Shown here: in pieces, positions 47,436 to 59,138 of the stretch
How the letters are laid out: every line of letters begins with the position of its first letter
Numbering within the stretch: position 1 is the first letter of the stretch
Source of the DNA: Pogona vitticeps
Lineage: Eukaryota; Chordata; Lepidosauria; Squamata; Agamidae
Length of the DNA stretch: 64,000 nt
Assembly (NCBI RefSeq): GCF_051106095.1
Contig: NC_135786.1
Coordinates: 214,403,001 to 214,467,000, forward strand
Direction: 5' to 3'
Notes under the pieces: model-generated
What the model saw: the letters and a program-made list of their open reading frames with translations, nothing else
Databases searched by the model: none
What the model was told of the DNA's origin: nothing
Program-made: the position numbers and the translations under genes

Positions 47436-48496
47436 AATATTTGGATGCCAAAATTTTTTACCCTGGCACAAATATTTCCTGATTATGGATTCCACTAATA
47501 CACTACTGTCACTATGCAAGGACAAATTTGCAGACTTCTTTCACTGCTGCCATGAAAGAAGTTGTATCTAAGCACAAAGCACAGAAGACTCCAATACACA
47601 GTAGAAAGTGATGGAAGGAACAAGATTTTGCCTTTGTAGCCCAAGATTAACTAGTAGAGCAAGCAACCGCAATAAAAATCCTTTCACTAGTAAATTGACT
47701 ATATTAAACTACAAGCTAAAATCACATGAATTGCTGTGATGGCATTATTACATAGGCTATTATGCTCAGAATTACATTTTAATGTACTACATTTTCTCCT
47801 TTCTAAATCCTTCTTTAAGCAGCAAGAATAATGAGTAAAGTAAAATATTCAATTGGATTATACTGAAACATAAATTGAAGTTTTACTTCAAATCTATTGC
47901 ACTAAAGAGACAAAATAAAAACATTATTGAACATTTAACATAAATGTGAAAGTCAGAAGGCTTCACAGATGCTGTCTAATACGTTTAGCAATTATGTAGG
48001 ACGGGTTTGCATTAGTACCTCCCCCTCAGAAAAAAAAGAGAGGCTTGTTTAAATCACTTAGAAATTCCATGGCAGAGGAGAACAGCAAACCAGTAATTTC
48101 TCAATACATAATTTAGTCTCATAGCCACTAGGTTAGATCAGCGCACACACTAAAAACAGATCAGCTCCATTGATCGTTTTATTGCCTTCCATAATACACA
48201 CAATACCTGCTTTCAAAATATTCTATGCCAGGTACTTTAGATTGCAAACATTTTAGATTTTCAAACATTAGATAGCCATTCTGAAAGTTTGTTAATTTGA
48301 ATAGACATTGCTGACTAAATGGAAAGAGGTGAAATGTAAACTAAAAAGGACAAGGATATAAATACATTTTTGGAGATTTAATGGTATCAAACAAAACCTT
48401 TTTAATATTTTTAAAATTACCTATGGATGTCTCAATAGGACAATAATTTGTTTGCAACTTGAAAATACAATTTCAATTTAGTACTGTATAATTTTG
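47436..48496. other. Intronic sequence, unannotated
   Basis: No recognisable features. Confidence 0.4.
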
Positions 48497-48660
48497 AGAG
48501 TGGATGTGGTGTAGTGAACAGAGTGTCAGGACTAGGAGTCAGCAGATCTGGATTCAAATCCTTGTCAGCTGTGGAAATTCACTGCGGAGGGGCAAAACAT
48601 CTCACATATCTCAAAAATAGAGTTACTACACGGTGGAAGTAAAATGACAACATGTAAAAA
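48497..48660 (+). repeat. SINE family A
   Basis: Head GATGTGGTGTAGTGAACAGA, B-box TCTGGATTCAAATCC, body GTGGAAATTCACTGCGGAGG, tail decayed. Confidence 0.7.
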
Positions 48661-48994
48661 CAAGAATTAATTTTCAAAATTATCTTTTAATACCTTCTTC
48701 AAGTAGAAATTCATGATTTATAAATGCAGCAACATCAGTAATTCTGTAAATCAATAAAGTATTGTTTATGGAACAGTATATTTTGAAAAAAAGCCACTGA
48801 ATACCTGTGTTTTTAAAGAGTTCAGACTACCAAGATATATATGAAATTGCAGTCCTACCTAAATATAAAGTGGTTAACAGCTGTACATGAAGTGAAAGGA
48901 AATAATATGGTGCTATACAGATTTCTGAAAATATAAATAATATTTATTCTAAAATAAATCTTCAAATAGGCCATAAGGCTCCTCTAAATATTCC

Positions 48995-49090
48995 ACAGAC
49001 TCAAGTCCATACTTAGTCATAGTTGGAGCAGACCTACTGAGACCAATATGACACAACTGAATTATGACTAACTTGAGTCCACTGATTTCA
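48995..49090. mobile_element. Small palindromic repeat
   Basis: GACTCAAGTCCATACTTAGT pairs with the distal ATTATGACTAACTTGAGTCC. It has MITE-like structure; family unknown. Confidence 0.5.
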
Positions 49091-50889
49091 ATCACTTTAT
49101 AAACTGGATCCAGCTCCGGCCCACAACTCTCAAGAGCCAGTATAAAGGTTATTTTGTGGTACATAGAGTGAGTTTACTTATGGCAATTCATTATCCCATA
49201 TCTGTAACTTCAAATAAAAATTTGCCTAAGTGCACAACCATCACAGGGCATTACCACAGAACTTTTTATTGCCTTCATACAATGCCTCAAACACAAAACT
49301 GCTCAGTGGCGATGACTCACATGTTCAACCCAGTGTTAATGAGGGACATCTTCAAGCAGAAGAACAGTAAACAATATGGATGTTTCTTGATTCAGCTATC
49401 TTTTATTCACATGTCCTTCCATACACGTGGCTAATTTATTATAATGTGAGATTTTGTGGATACTTGCAATCTCCTTTCTCTCTGTGGTCACACCAGGTAA
49501 GACAGGCATGCATGAGTTCTGAAGCTTGTGCATGTATCACAAAAGTATTCTTCAGTGATACACACAAAATGAGCCAAGCAGTATTAGTTGTACATAATAC
49601 TGCATATTTTTACTTCATTGTAATCAAGAATATCCATGAAAATCATATGGAGATAGCATGGTAATAACCATTATGCACCATTTTCATGCTCTAGTCTACA
49701 CAGAAAAGAAATAGGAAAAGTTCTCTAATTTGAGCAATGTGAAGTAAGTGAACAAATCACCCTAGATGAGCCTTAGATTACATCCCAGCATTATAGCTCT
49801 GAATAATGGCTGTTTCCGAGAACACAAAATGTTCATATGCAAAAATGGTGAGCAAAAATCATTACAGAATGAAAATGTATCCTAACTAGATATGTGTGCC
49901 GGAGAGCAATCTACAGTTCTTAAAACTCTTAAAACCATTTAATAGCACAGATATCACTAAGTTTCTACTGTGAAACTTGGCCAATCTGGAAAAAGAAGAA
50001 AATTCAGTACAGTTTAAAATTTTCCAATGTCAGCAGATTGCAGGAAACAAAACAAGGCAAGAACACCAACACATCATTTTAAATCACACTTTATGCAGAA
50101 CCTCTGAAGATCTTGTGTAATAACATTCCAGGTTCCTGTACACAACTGACTAGTCTGTCCTCTTAAACTACTTCACTGATAAATGTGGACAGGAATACTG
50201 TAAGAAGTGGAGATAAGAAGAAGAAAAAAGAAAAAAACAATTGGGCTAACTACACATTATACATGTAAAACAGAAAGTTGAACAGCAGGAAAAAGGAAAA
50301 AGAAAGGTACAGTACACAATGGGAGGCAGATAGAAAAGTGAACTGAGTGATGGAAGTGACAGCTTATGTGGGGCACTATATTCTTCTGTTTTTCTGCAGA
50401 ACCTTTTATTGCCAATTCCACAAAATTTCATGTATAGCACCCCTCTGAACATGCTACAAACAACCAGAAAATGCAGGTTCTAAAACACCCTGAATTGGTT
50501 GCTGTCACATTACCAGCCATTAGACCCAGCCTCTTTGCCTACTCTATCTGCCTATCCAAAAACTGAACTAAACAACTGCAAAATTACCATCTGTTGCACA
50601 GGGCTATATCAGATATCAGGCATGTCAGGTAGCTCTTTGAGGGCAAAGAGGCTTTCCAGAAACAACAAGGAGAGAAAGGTCAAGAAAACAAAATGTCCAA
50701 GAGGAAGAAAAGTAAGGTTTGGTACTCCTACTCACCTGGTTTTATGACCACAATGCAATACACATGGTCACCATTTGTTTGGCATGTCACTTGCAAATAG
50801 GATTTTCTACATATACTGTACACGGTAAAGATAACTAAATCTTTTTACTCACCAAAGTCCTGTAAGGATTCTTTTAATGGTAAATAGGC
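49091..50889. other. Intronic sequence, unannotated
   Basis: No gene or repeat recognised. It contains, at 50240-50258, the 19-base sequence that reappears as the loop of the hairpin at 51338-51515. Confidence 0.4.
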
Positions 50890-51337
50890 CTATCTTTTAG
50901 ACTGGATTATTGAAATATGCTCAATCTAGGGTTGCCTTCAAAAACAGTTAAAAAATACAGCTGGCCCACAGTGCAGTGGCTAAATGGCTACTAGAGAACA
51001 AATTCAATTCCCCCCCCCCCCGGTTTGAAACATATGCACTGACTTCTGATCTATCTTTATGGTGAAATGAATATGTTTCTGTGATCTAGATGTGTGAATT
51101 GACCCAGGATTGTGGCTCTCCTCCAGGCTCTGTTATCTTTTGAAATACAGCGGGGACAGTTTTTTCAATGATTCCTTGTTTCTAGAATGCCCTTATACTA
51201 TAAGCTTGCATCGTGCCTCGATTTATGTCACTTAAGCACCAGACAAGACATTTGTATTTTCCCAATTTTTATTGCACTTTAGTGGGATCATATTTGAATC
51301 TCACTGTGATATTTTTTCCTCATTATTATTTTTAATT
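50890..51337 (+). mobile_element. L2-like LINE remnant, decayed
   Basis: FRLDY-NMLNLGLPSKTVKK is readable near 50895-50955, the LDYCNxLYxGLP block of L2-group elements; later phrases decay quickly. Confidence 0.6.
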
Positions 51338-51515
51338 GCATATTTTTACTTTTTTCTTATACATATTTTGTTATGTCCCTGTGAACTCCAGAGATTAAAG
51401 ATTTTATATATATATATTGGGCTAACTACACATTTATATATATAAGATCTTTAATCTCTGGAGTTCACAGGCTAGAAGAACATAACAAAATATGTATAAT
51501 AAAAAAAGTAATGCA
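51338..51515. repeat. Long near-perfect inverted repeat (hairpin)
   Basis: Left arm 51338-51415 (TGCATATTTTTACTTTTTTC ... CTGTGAACTCCAGAGATTAA ... TATATATA) pairs with right arm 51435-51515, which has one extra block of about 8 bases (CTAGAAGA). The loop at 51416-51434 is ATTGGGCTAACTACACATT, identical to 50240-50258. Confidence 0.9.
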
Positions 51516-51989
51516 TCAAAGAATTCTGTCCATTTTCTGCCAACATGCTCATTAGTAGAGGGAAACTGCAATCTAAAAACACAATTTACTGCAGGGATGC
51601 ATTAAAGTCATGTTCTTACTCCTCTGTCTGGAAGGAACTCAATCCCTCCTTGCTTCCATACGTTTTCATGAATGCCCACTGTACTACATATATTAAAATC
51701 CATACTACCAAAACCACACTACACAATATGTCTTGAATAGAGGCTGCAAAGCTACTTTTTCCAATTTAATTCATTATGCAAGTTGTGGCAAAATCTGTTA
51801 TATGTATGTTACTTTTCTTGCGATTTTTTGTTTATTTTTAAAATCTAGATGCTTCAGAACAAATTACTAGTGGTGAAGACTGAAGAAGGGAGGTGAAGCA
51901 GGACTATGGCTGAATACCAAGCAGGCAAAAATCACGATTACTGAAGCATTAGAATTACATAACTTTAATATGGACAATGAAGAAATTTA

Positions 51990-52850
51990 ATTATTGAAGA
52001 CTTTCTATACTTCAACTCAATCAAATTGAGACTGTAGCAAAGAAATCAGATGACTGAGACCTGGAAAGGCAGCTATGCAGGACCAAGATCAAGATTATTC
52101 ATACTATGGTACAATATTCCAAAAGTCCCAGAACCAAAACCAAATGAAATCTCCAAGGAAAGCATAGAGCTATTTAGTCACTTAATAACCATTAGCCTTG
52201 CAGAAGCTTCAGAGGCAAAGTTTCACACAAATCAAAGACATTAAGACACACAGAAAAGAACCGAGGAACCCAATGTTAGCTGAAAAAGAGCTACCAGTAT
52301 CCCTCAACCCCTTTTATAGGAGAAGCAGATGAACCCATCTTATTGAACTGGCAATATATAGAACTTCAGAGAAAACTTGCCCAGTCCCCACTAAAAGTAG
52401 TTATACCAAATGTTGCAGTCTCCAGCCAAGCAACCATAAGATCTACAGTATTTCTTAGACTAAGCGAACCAAAAGACGTAAGAATTGCTTCCTCAAGGTA
52501 TTCCAAATTGCTATATATGGATGTGAAAGTTGGACAATGAAGAAAGCTGTTCATTTAAAATGTGGTGTTGGATGGAAGAATTTATATGTACCATGTGCCA
52601 CCAGAAAGACAAATACTGCAAGTGGGTACTAGATCAAATCAAGCCTGAACTATCTATCAGAAAAAATTAGTAAATTGAGGCAATATGCCCCATATATGAT
52701 GAAAAGACAAAACTCACTGGAAAACACAAAAATGCTGGAGATAAATCAAAAGGCTGCAACTACAGGAGAAGATTGAGTATGAGGTAGATTGACTCAATAA
52801 AGGAAGACAAAGCCTTGACTACACAAAACCAGAGCAGGGCTTTTAACAAG
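51990..52850 (+). mobile_element. RTE-type LINE fragment, heavily decayed
   Basis: Phrases in order: TAGCAAAGAAATCAGATGAC, CTGGAAAGGCAGCTATG, AAGATCAAGATTATTCATAC; then a foreign or diverged stretch of about 380 bp; then IYGCESWTMKKA (52509-52545), KMWCW (52557 on), VLDQIKPELSIRKN and finally a RWIDSIKE-like motif. Same family as 19320-19840. Many stops and frame changes. Confidence 0.65.
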
Positions 52851-52936
52851 AGCACCTTTTAGGGTTCACTAATTCGTAGGGGTGCCACAAGTAAGAAGCA
52901 ATTTGATGGTACACTACAAAAATGTGTAACTCGCTC

Positions 52937-54041
52937 GAGCACCTCTTGCAATGAAGTGCAGATGCCAGAGTGCAAGAAAGTGCAGGGTAAGAAGACAGCA
53001 AGTTTAGCAGCTGTGAAAGTGAAAGGAGGATCTGCGTGAGGAAAAGGAGAGAGAGAGAAGGGGCTGTGCAAGAAGGTAAGTTTGTCTATTCTATATCTAC
53101 TGTAATCTTCAGTTTTACATTCAGTATTCCTTAAAGACAGGGCTTACCTTAAAGGTGGGGCTTAAACTAACCTGTGAGGGTTTTTTAAAAGGACAGTAAG
53201 TAGGACACAGGGCTCAAGAGAAGTGGAGATAAGAAATATTAAGGGAGCAAGGCAGGAAATGGACTGAGTTCCTGCAGAGAATTACAGCTGAAATCTAAGC
53301 AGGTCTACTCTGAGTAGGACCAAGTCTTCTCAAGAGCAGGAGCCCTAGTACAACAGGAGCTGGATAAAAGAAGGGGGGGGGACACACTTTAGTGCCTAAA
53401 CCTTAAACTAGACTGAAACTTAAAACCTAGATTTAAACTTTAAACCAGATTTAACTTAGATTTAATCTTCACCAAAGTTCTAAAATTGTAAAGTCAGTAA
53501 GTTTAAAATTGAGGGGGAACCAGTTTGAGGTCTAAACACAGGTTTAAAAACAGAGAGGTCAAAATTGGAATTAAGAAGTCAAAACTGTAGGCTTCCATTT
53601 CCCAGAGAATTACCTCAGCTAACCCTTTCTGGAGTTACAAATTTGATTAACAAAGTGCTACAGGCCCCAGGGAACCTGGAGCAGGCTATTCAGGGATCCA
53701 TTGTCCTCCTGACCTTGTAGAGCAGTGGTTCTTAACCTTTGTTACTCGGATGTTTTTGAACTGCAACTCCCAGAAACCCCAGCCAGCACAGTTGGTGGTG
53801 AAGGCTTCTGGGAGTTGCAGTCCAAAGCTCCTGAGTAACCCAAGGTTAAGAAGCAGTGTTGTAGAGGACGCCCTTGCAGGCCTCTTCAGCCCGTTGCAAT
53901 CAGCCAGAAGGACAAGCTAGGAAACAGCAAAAAAGCCAGACCTCCTAGCAAGTCCCCTTGCTCAAGCGCAAGTGCTTCCTGCGAGGAAGTGCTGCAGTGC
54001 AACAAAGTGCAGAGTAAGAAGACACAGTGAGTTTAGCAGCC
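52937..54041. repeat. Pair of direct repeats about 1 kb apart
   Basis: Copies at 52937-53011 and 53965-54041 share GAAGTGC, AAAGTGCAG, GTAAGAAGACA and GTTTAGCAGC in order, with small gaps. The DNA between holds a degenerate TTAAACC/TTTAAACT-rich tract (53395-53520) and a hAT MITE (53723-53858). It could be a tandem duplication or the ends of an unidentified element. Confidence 0.45.
53723..53858. mobile_element. hAT MITE with perfect 8-bp target duplication
   Basis: 136-bp palindromic element starting CAGTGGTTCTTAACCTTTGT and ending AACCCAAGGTTAAGAAGCAGTG, flanked on both sides by TTGTAGAG (53715-53722 and 53859-53866). Same family as 18012-18145. Confidence 0.93.
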
Positions 54042-54231
54042 TTGCTGAGAGAAAATCAGCATGGGTTTTGTAAGGGTAAGTCTTGCCTCACAAACCTTTT
54101 AGAATTCTCTGAAAAAGTCAACAGACATATGGACGTGGGGGAACCAGTGGATATTGTCTATCTGGATTTTCAGAAGGAGTCTGACGTAGTCCCTTACCAA
54201 AGGCTGCTGAGAAAACTCCACAGTTAAGGAA

Positions 54232-54492
54232 TACAGTGCACCCTCGACTTACAGACGGCTCGACTTACAGACTTTTTGAGTTACAGACTTCTCTGGCCAC
54301 AAAATTTAGGTTCGACTTGCAGCCGGAGAATCGACCTACAGACCAGAAAAAAACCAAAATGGAACAAAAACGGTTACGGCATCAATCGGTTTTCAATGCA
54401 TTGTAAGTCAATGGAGACTCGACCTACAGACTTTTCGGCCTGCAGCCACCATTCCAATATGGATTAATTCCGTAAGTAGAGCGTCCACTGTA
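54232..54492. mobile_element. Tigger/pogo-like MITE inside the CR1 LINE
   Basis: Starts TACAGTGCACCCTCGACTTA and ends GTAAGTAGAGCGTCCACTGTA, with inner CGACTTACAGAC repeats and an inverted core. Removing it, with one TA, restores a continuous LINE reading (GGAATA then AGAGGGCAGG = GIRGQ), so the target duplication is TA, as for Tc1/mariner-group elements. Confidence 0.85.
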
Positions 54493-54660
54493 AGAGGGCA
54501 GGTCCTATTATGGACTGAGAATTAGTTGAGAACCAGGAAACAGAGAGTAGGTGTCAATGGGCAATTTTCACAATGGAGAGAGGTGAAGAGCGGTGGGCCC
54601 CAGGGATCTGTCCTGGGACTGGTGCTTTTCAACCTGTTCATAGATGATCTGGAGACAGGG

Positions 54661-54841
54661 CAACCACACACCCCAAGACCCATTGGAAATAAAACAAACA
54701 AACAAACAAACCCCCAAGACCCATCACAGCACAGAAACATAACCCCCCCAGCTCAAAACCACATTGCAAAAACACCCAGAACAGCTTTTAAAAAGCAGAA
54801 AACAGCACCTTACCTTACAAGGCAACCCAAAGCTTCCCTGC

Positions 54842-54912
<71 letters not shown>

Positions 54913-55157
54913 GCAGGAGGTGGCAATACCAAGCCTCCGATGCACACTCTCTAACTGCTGGGGTGAAAGAGCTACAAAAAAGCAGCCTCTTTCGCCACCT
55001 ACAGTTAGCAATTTGAATTTCCCGCCTTTTCCCCTGCCTTTTTCTGTTCATAAGTGGAAGCTCTGGTCGCAAGTAGAAGCAAAATTTTGCGGTCAGAGCT
55101 GGTTGTAACTCGAAATGGTCGTAAGTAAGGGTGTTCCTAATCAAGGCACCACTGTAA
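54661..55157. mobile_element. Tigger-like remnant with CA microsatellite
   Basis: Ends AATCAAGGCACCACTGTA, the same right end as the element at 12018-12730, preceded by GTAACTCGAAATGGTCGTAAG-type subterminal motifs. The left end is not recognisable. A CA array occupies 54845-54909. The inserted block replaces about 400 bp of expected CR1 sequence. Confidence 0.6.
54845..54909. repeat. CA microsatellite
   Basis: Uninterrupted AC dinucleotides; open frames on both strands across it are repeat translation. Confidence 0.98.
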
Positions 55158-55791
55158 TGCCATTGTACAAAATGATGGTAAGGCTGCGCCTGGAGTATTG
55201 CATACAGTTCAGGTCGCCACACATCAAAAAAGACAGTGGAACTGGAAAAGATGCAGAAGAGAGCAACTAAAATGATGACAGGGCTGAGGCACCTCCCTTA
55301 TGAGGAAAGGCTACAACATTTGAAGCTCTTTAGTTCAGAGAAATATCCACTGAGGGGGGATATGATTGAGACATATAAAATTGTGCAGGGGATGGATTAA
55401 GTGAATAGAGGGAATCTCTTTTCCCTCTAATGCAATACCAGAATCAGGGGACATCCACTCCAATTGAGTGTGGGGAGAGTGGGAACAGACAAAAGAAAGT
55501 ATTTCTTTACCCAGTGTGTTGTTAAGTGTGTGGAACCCCTTGCCACAGGATGTGGTGATGGCATCTGGTCTAGATGCCTTTAAAAGGGGATTGGACAGAT
55601 TTCTAGAGGAAAATTCCATCACAGGTTACAAGCCATGTACTTCAAAATGCCAGATGCAGGGGAGGGGCATCAGGAGACAGGTATCTAGCTGTCTTGTGGC
55701 TCCCACAGGCATCTGGTGAGGCCACTGTGAGGTACAGGCAGCTGAATTAGAGGGGCCCTTGCATGATCCAGCAGGGCTCATCTTATGTTCT

Positions 55792-58734
55792 TAATTTGTA
55801 ACATCAAACCTTACCCTGAAGAAATTATGAAGATTTTGGACTGCGCGGAAATAGACAGACATACACTGAAAATTAAAGAGAAGGAAGATTCAGAATATTT
55901 TTAAATGTGGAATCTGTTCTATCTATGGTTAGAAACACGGTGTAGAGACTAGGCCCTAATCTGTATCAACAAATGAATATAAGCTGAACCGATGTATCAT
56001 GATGTTTAATAAGCATGGATTGATTTTACTAATAATAATTCAAAAAACCCCTTACCCTGCAAAAAATATAGGCTGAAATCCTAATGCTTAGTGTAATAGG
56101 TTGAACCAGAGTAGATTTACTGAAACAGTGGACATTTGCTAAATCATCTCCTCTGTTGGTTTCACTGATTCAAATGAGCTAAGCAACAAGATTTCAGTGA
56201 TTGCTTCAGACTTCTTCTGAATTACCACACCGTGTCTGTAACTCGGAGCATTTTGAAAAGTAGCTTCAGAACAACAGTGGCACATTCATGGAGGGAACCT
56301 CTAAGAGAAATCCAGACATGCAACATCCTTCCTTCTGGATTGTGGCTTTAGTTGCTAAATCCTAATGTATATGGCACAGTGTATTAAATATATGAACATC
56401 ATTCACTACAGTAAAAATAACAGCAAGATCTCAAAACTGATGCAGGCTGATATTTATGGTTGCTATAGAAACAAAAGGCATTCTTCTACAAAAATAAAGC
56501 TATAAAAAGTGAGCCGCATCTGTAAGATAGCAGAAGAATAAGTTGACTCAAGAGTCTCTTTAATAATTCAGAAAAACTTCCAACAAAAACAAATTATATA
56601 GTTAGGTACTGACAAAGAGATGAATTTAGACTGCAAGCTAAATGTGTGTTTTTTGGGACAGAAACCTGCATGTATAGCACATTGAAAACTGGAATAAGGA
56701 ACTGTCTCCAAGCACTTTCTTGATCTTTAGTTCTTGTTCTTTTTGACTCTAGATGTCCCAAGGGTAGAATTTGGGTAACACCCAAGCTGTGAGATGTGGG
56801 ATGGCATGATAATGGAGAATCTGTGCTGTGTATGATTCCTATAACAAATGTGTCCCAGTCAATTCAATCCTCCAGAAACCCAGAAACAAGCAAATTCTTT
56901 CCTCACCAGTCATCCCCGGTATGGATGATGGCAGAAGAACAGTCATATAATGGTATAATTGGAAATGAGGAACATAAAACAAATTGAAAATAAAAATGCA
57001 TAAATTGAAGAACACAAACAAAGAAAGTTGTGAGAACAAGGCCTTTTTGGCAGAATACTACGTAGTATCTTCTTTTGTCAAATGCCATTGTAAACAAATA
57101 GGCTTACTCATGCCAGTTCACTGTCCATCTTCTCAAGTTTTGTTTCCCATAAAGTCCCAAGAGAGCTATTCCTCAAAATCTATTTCTTTTTCAATCTGGT
57201 TTGTTCATTTGCACTATTTTTATAAACACGGCACTACAATGCTCAGTTAAAACATGACTTCACCTGCTTGAAGGCTGATCAGATATTTAGGAACTGAAGC
57301 TGACTCCTGCACATCCTGCAGCAGCAGCATATTTTGATACCAATGAACACATATAAAATAAACACATTGAAAGTTCAATACTTCTTGCTTAACTGTTGAC
57401 TATTTATGTGCCATGACTGGCCATTCTTTCTGGTTTTTTGTATGCATTATATATCAGATGGTGAAGAAATAACTCTTTTTAGAGCCTCTGTAAAAATAAA
57501 TATTTTATAAACATTTTATTCTGCTTGTATCATATTCAATTGGCTAATTAAAAACATTCATATAATATTGCCACTTCAAATGAAACAACATGATTTATCC
57601 TCAAAAGAAGAGTGGGAGCGGGTGTCAGGTTCGCACAGTTCTTTCACATTTTGACATGCTATAAGAAGCAAATAACAATGAATAGGAGATCCCACATTTA
57701 TCTGAATGCAGGAACTCATTTCCTCGTGTCTGTGACACAGAACCTGTTTGTAGGGTAAACAACAAACATTTGCACTTGCGATCACTCCCAATCTCATCAG
57801 TTGGGATATGGGACAAAGTACTGCCCAAACAAGGCCCATTTTACAGGTGTAAATTAAAATTATAAATTAGCAAAAGACAGGTTCAGAAAAGTTTTGGGAG
57901 ACAGCAAATACAGGAATGTACACTGGTGTTTACAATGTATACAGAAAAAAATCACAGTTTTGACAAAAATGCTAACACTAAAGTGCAAATTCAGTCTGTA
58001 ATGCAAAGCTTTACTATTTCCACAAGACAGCCAGCAATGTTCTTTAGAATCTACTCACCTAAACACTCAGTAGTTTAGGAAATAAATGTGAGAATTCACA
58101 GCTCCTGCCTAGGAAGAAGTCATAGGTCATTGATACACATGTGATCATCATGCATTAAAATGTCATTAGCCCCTTCACTCAAAAGATCACATGCAAGACC
58201 TAGGAAACCCTCTGCCCAAGACCTTATGGAACTGTCATATGACAAAGCAGGTCTAGAGAGAGAAATGGTCTGATCTCGCATAAGGCAGCTTCTCAAGTTC
58301 CATGTTATGTCTTCATTCTTCTCCACACTGTATCTGAGTTCCCTCTTCAGTTTCCTTTACTGGGTAACAGTATTAGACTAGGACACCCTTCAAATCCTTT
58401 CCAACTCTACAATTCTAATACACATAAATAAGTAGTTTATAATATGCAGAATTAAGTAGGATCATAAAACAAATAAATAAAGCAAATACATCTCTTTTTT
58501 CTGAATCTCTCAAAGCACAATGTTTAAGGCCCATTTCACATTAACAAGAGACACAGAGACTGTTTCAAACAGCATTGACAGGGCAGCAATGTTATTTAGT
58601 ATGTGAACTGTGTTCATGTTCCCACAAAGAACATTTACATATGGTTTACAATAATTATGAAGAAAGATGTATAATACAGACTGAACTGGAGATATGCTGC
58701 TACAGAATTAATTCCAAGTGGCTTATATGCTGAC
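55792..58734. other. Intronic sequence, mostly unannotated
   Basis: A dispersed palindromic repeat piece lies near 56065-56195 (GGCTGAAATCCTAATGCTTA ... GTTGGTTTCACTGATTCAAA). Nothing else recognised. Confidence 0.4.
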
Positions 58735-59130
58735 TAGACATGGGCACTTCACATTTGTATCCTTGGTGATCCATACAGGAAGTGTGGCACCCCAATTCCT
58801 TCAGAACCGACCAGTCCACTCACCAATCATGGACGTAGCCTGGCTGGCACTTCCCTGCCTCCCTGCACAGCCAACTGCTCAACAGCTGAGCAGGGATAAT
58901 CTTCCAGTTTCCTTGACAGACTGGTCAGCTGTGCAAGGAGGCGGGGAAGTGCCAGCTGGGCTAGTTTTGCAATTGACACAATGGCATTGATGATTACAGA
59001 AATGTGGACCATGCAGTGACCACTGAGTGGACAGTCCGGTTCTGGAGGGAGGGGATGGACCTCCATGGCACCTATGGTGCCACACTTTGCATTCTTATCC
59101 CCAGGATGAATACAAAGTGTCCATGGTCTA
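58735..59130. mobile_element. hAT element (non-autonomous), perfect 8-bp duplication
   Basis: 396 bp. Starts TAGACATGGGCACTTCACAT and ends AAGTGTCCATGGTCTA. Flanked by ATGCTGAC on both sides (58727-58734 and 59131-59138). Inner parts are also inverted copies: GCCTGGCTGGCACTTCCCTG pairs with GGGGAAGTGCCAGCTGGGCT, and CCAGTCCACTCACC with GTGGACAGTCCGG. No coding capacity; the open frames seen on both strands are mirror images of the palindrome. Confidence 0.93.
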
Positions 59131-59138
59131 ATGCTGAC

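Larger units (their letters stand above)
54036..55791 (+). mobile_element. CR1-like LINE, interrupted twice
   Basis: Reverse-transcriptase phrases in order: ENQHGFCKGKSCLTNLLEFS and VDIVYLDFQKESDVVPYQRL (54049-54210), [20 protein letters not shown] then [20 protein letters not shown] (54529-54655), and after a gap LRLEYCIQF-like, AT(K)MMTGL-like and WNPLPQDVVMASGLDAFKRG (to 55606). The 3' end TGATCCAGCAGGGCTCATCT, then TATGTTCTTA, fits CR1/L3-group elements. A MITE lies at 54232-54492 and foreign DNA with a microsatellite at 54661-55157, where part of the LINE is missing. Several stops and frame changes. Confidence 0.88.

Noticed and set aside
54724-55222. Thr-His and Val-Cys repeat open frames
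   Set aside because: Translations of the CA microsatellite on the two strands.
58718-59085. Open frames on both strands with similar sequences
   Set aside because: They mirror each other because the region is a palindromic hAT element.
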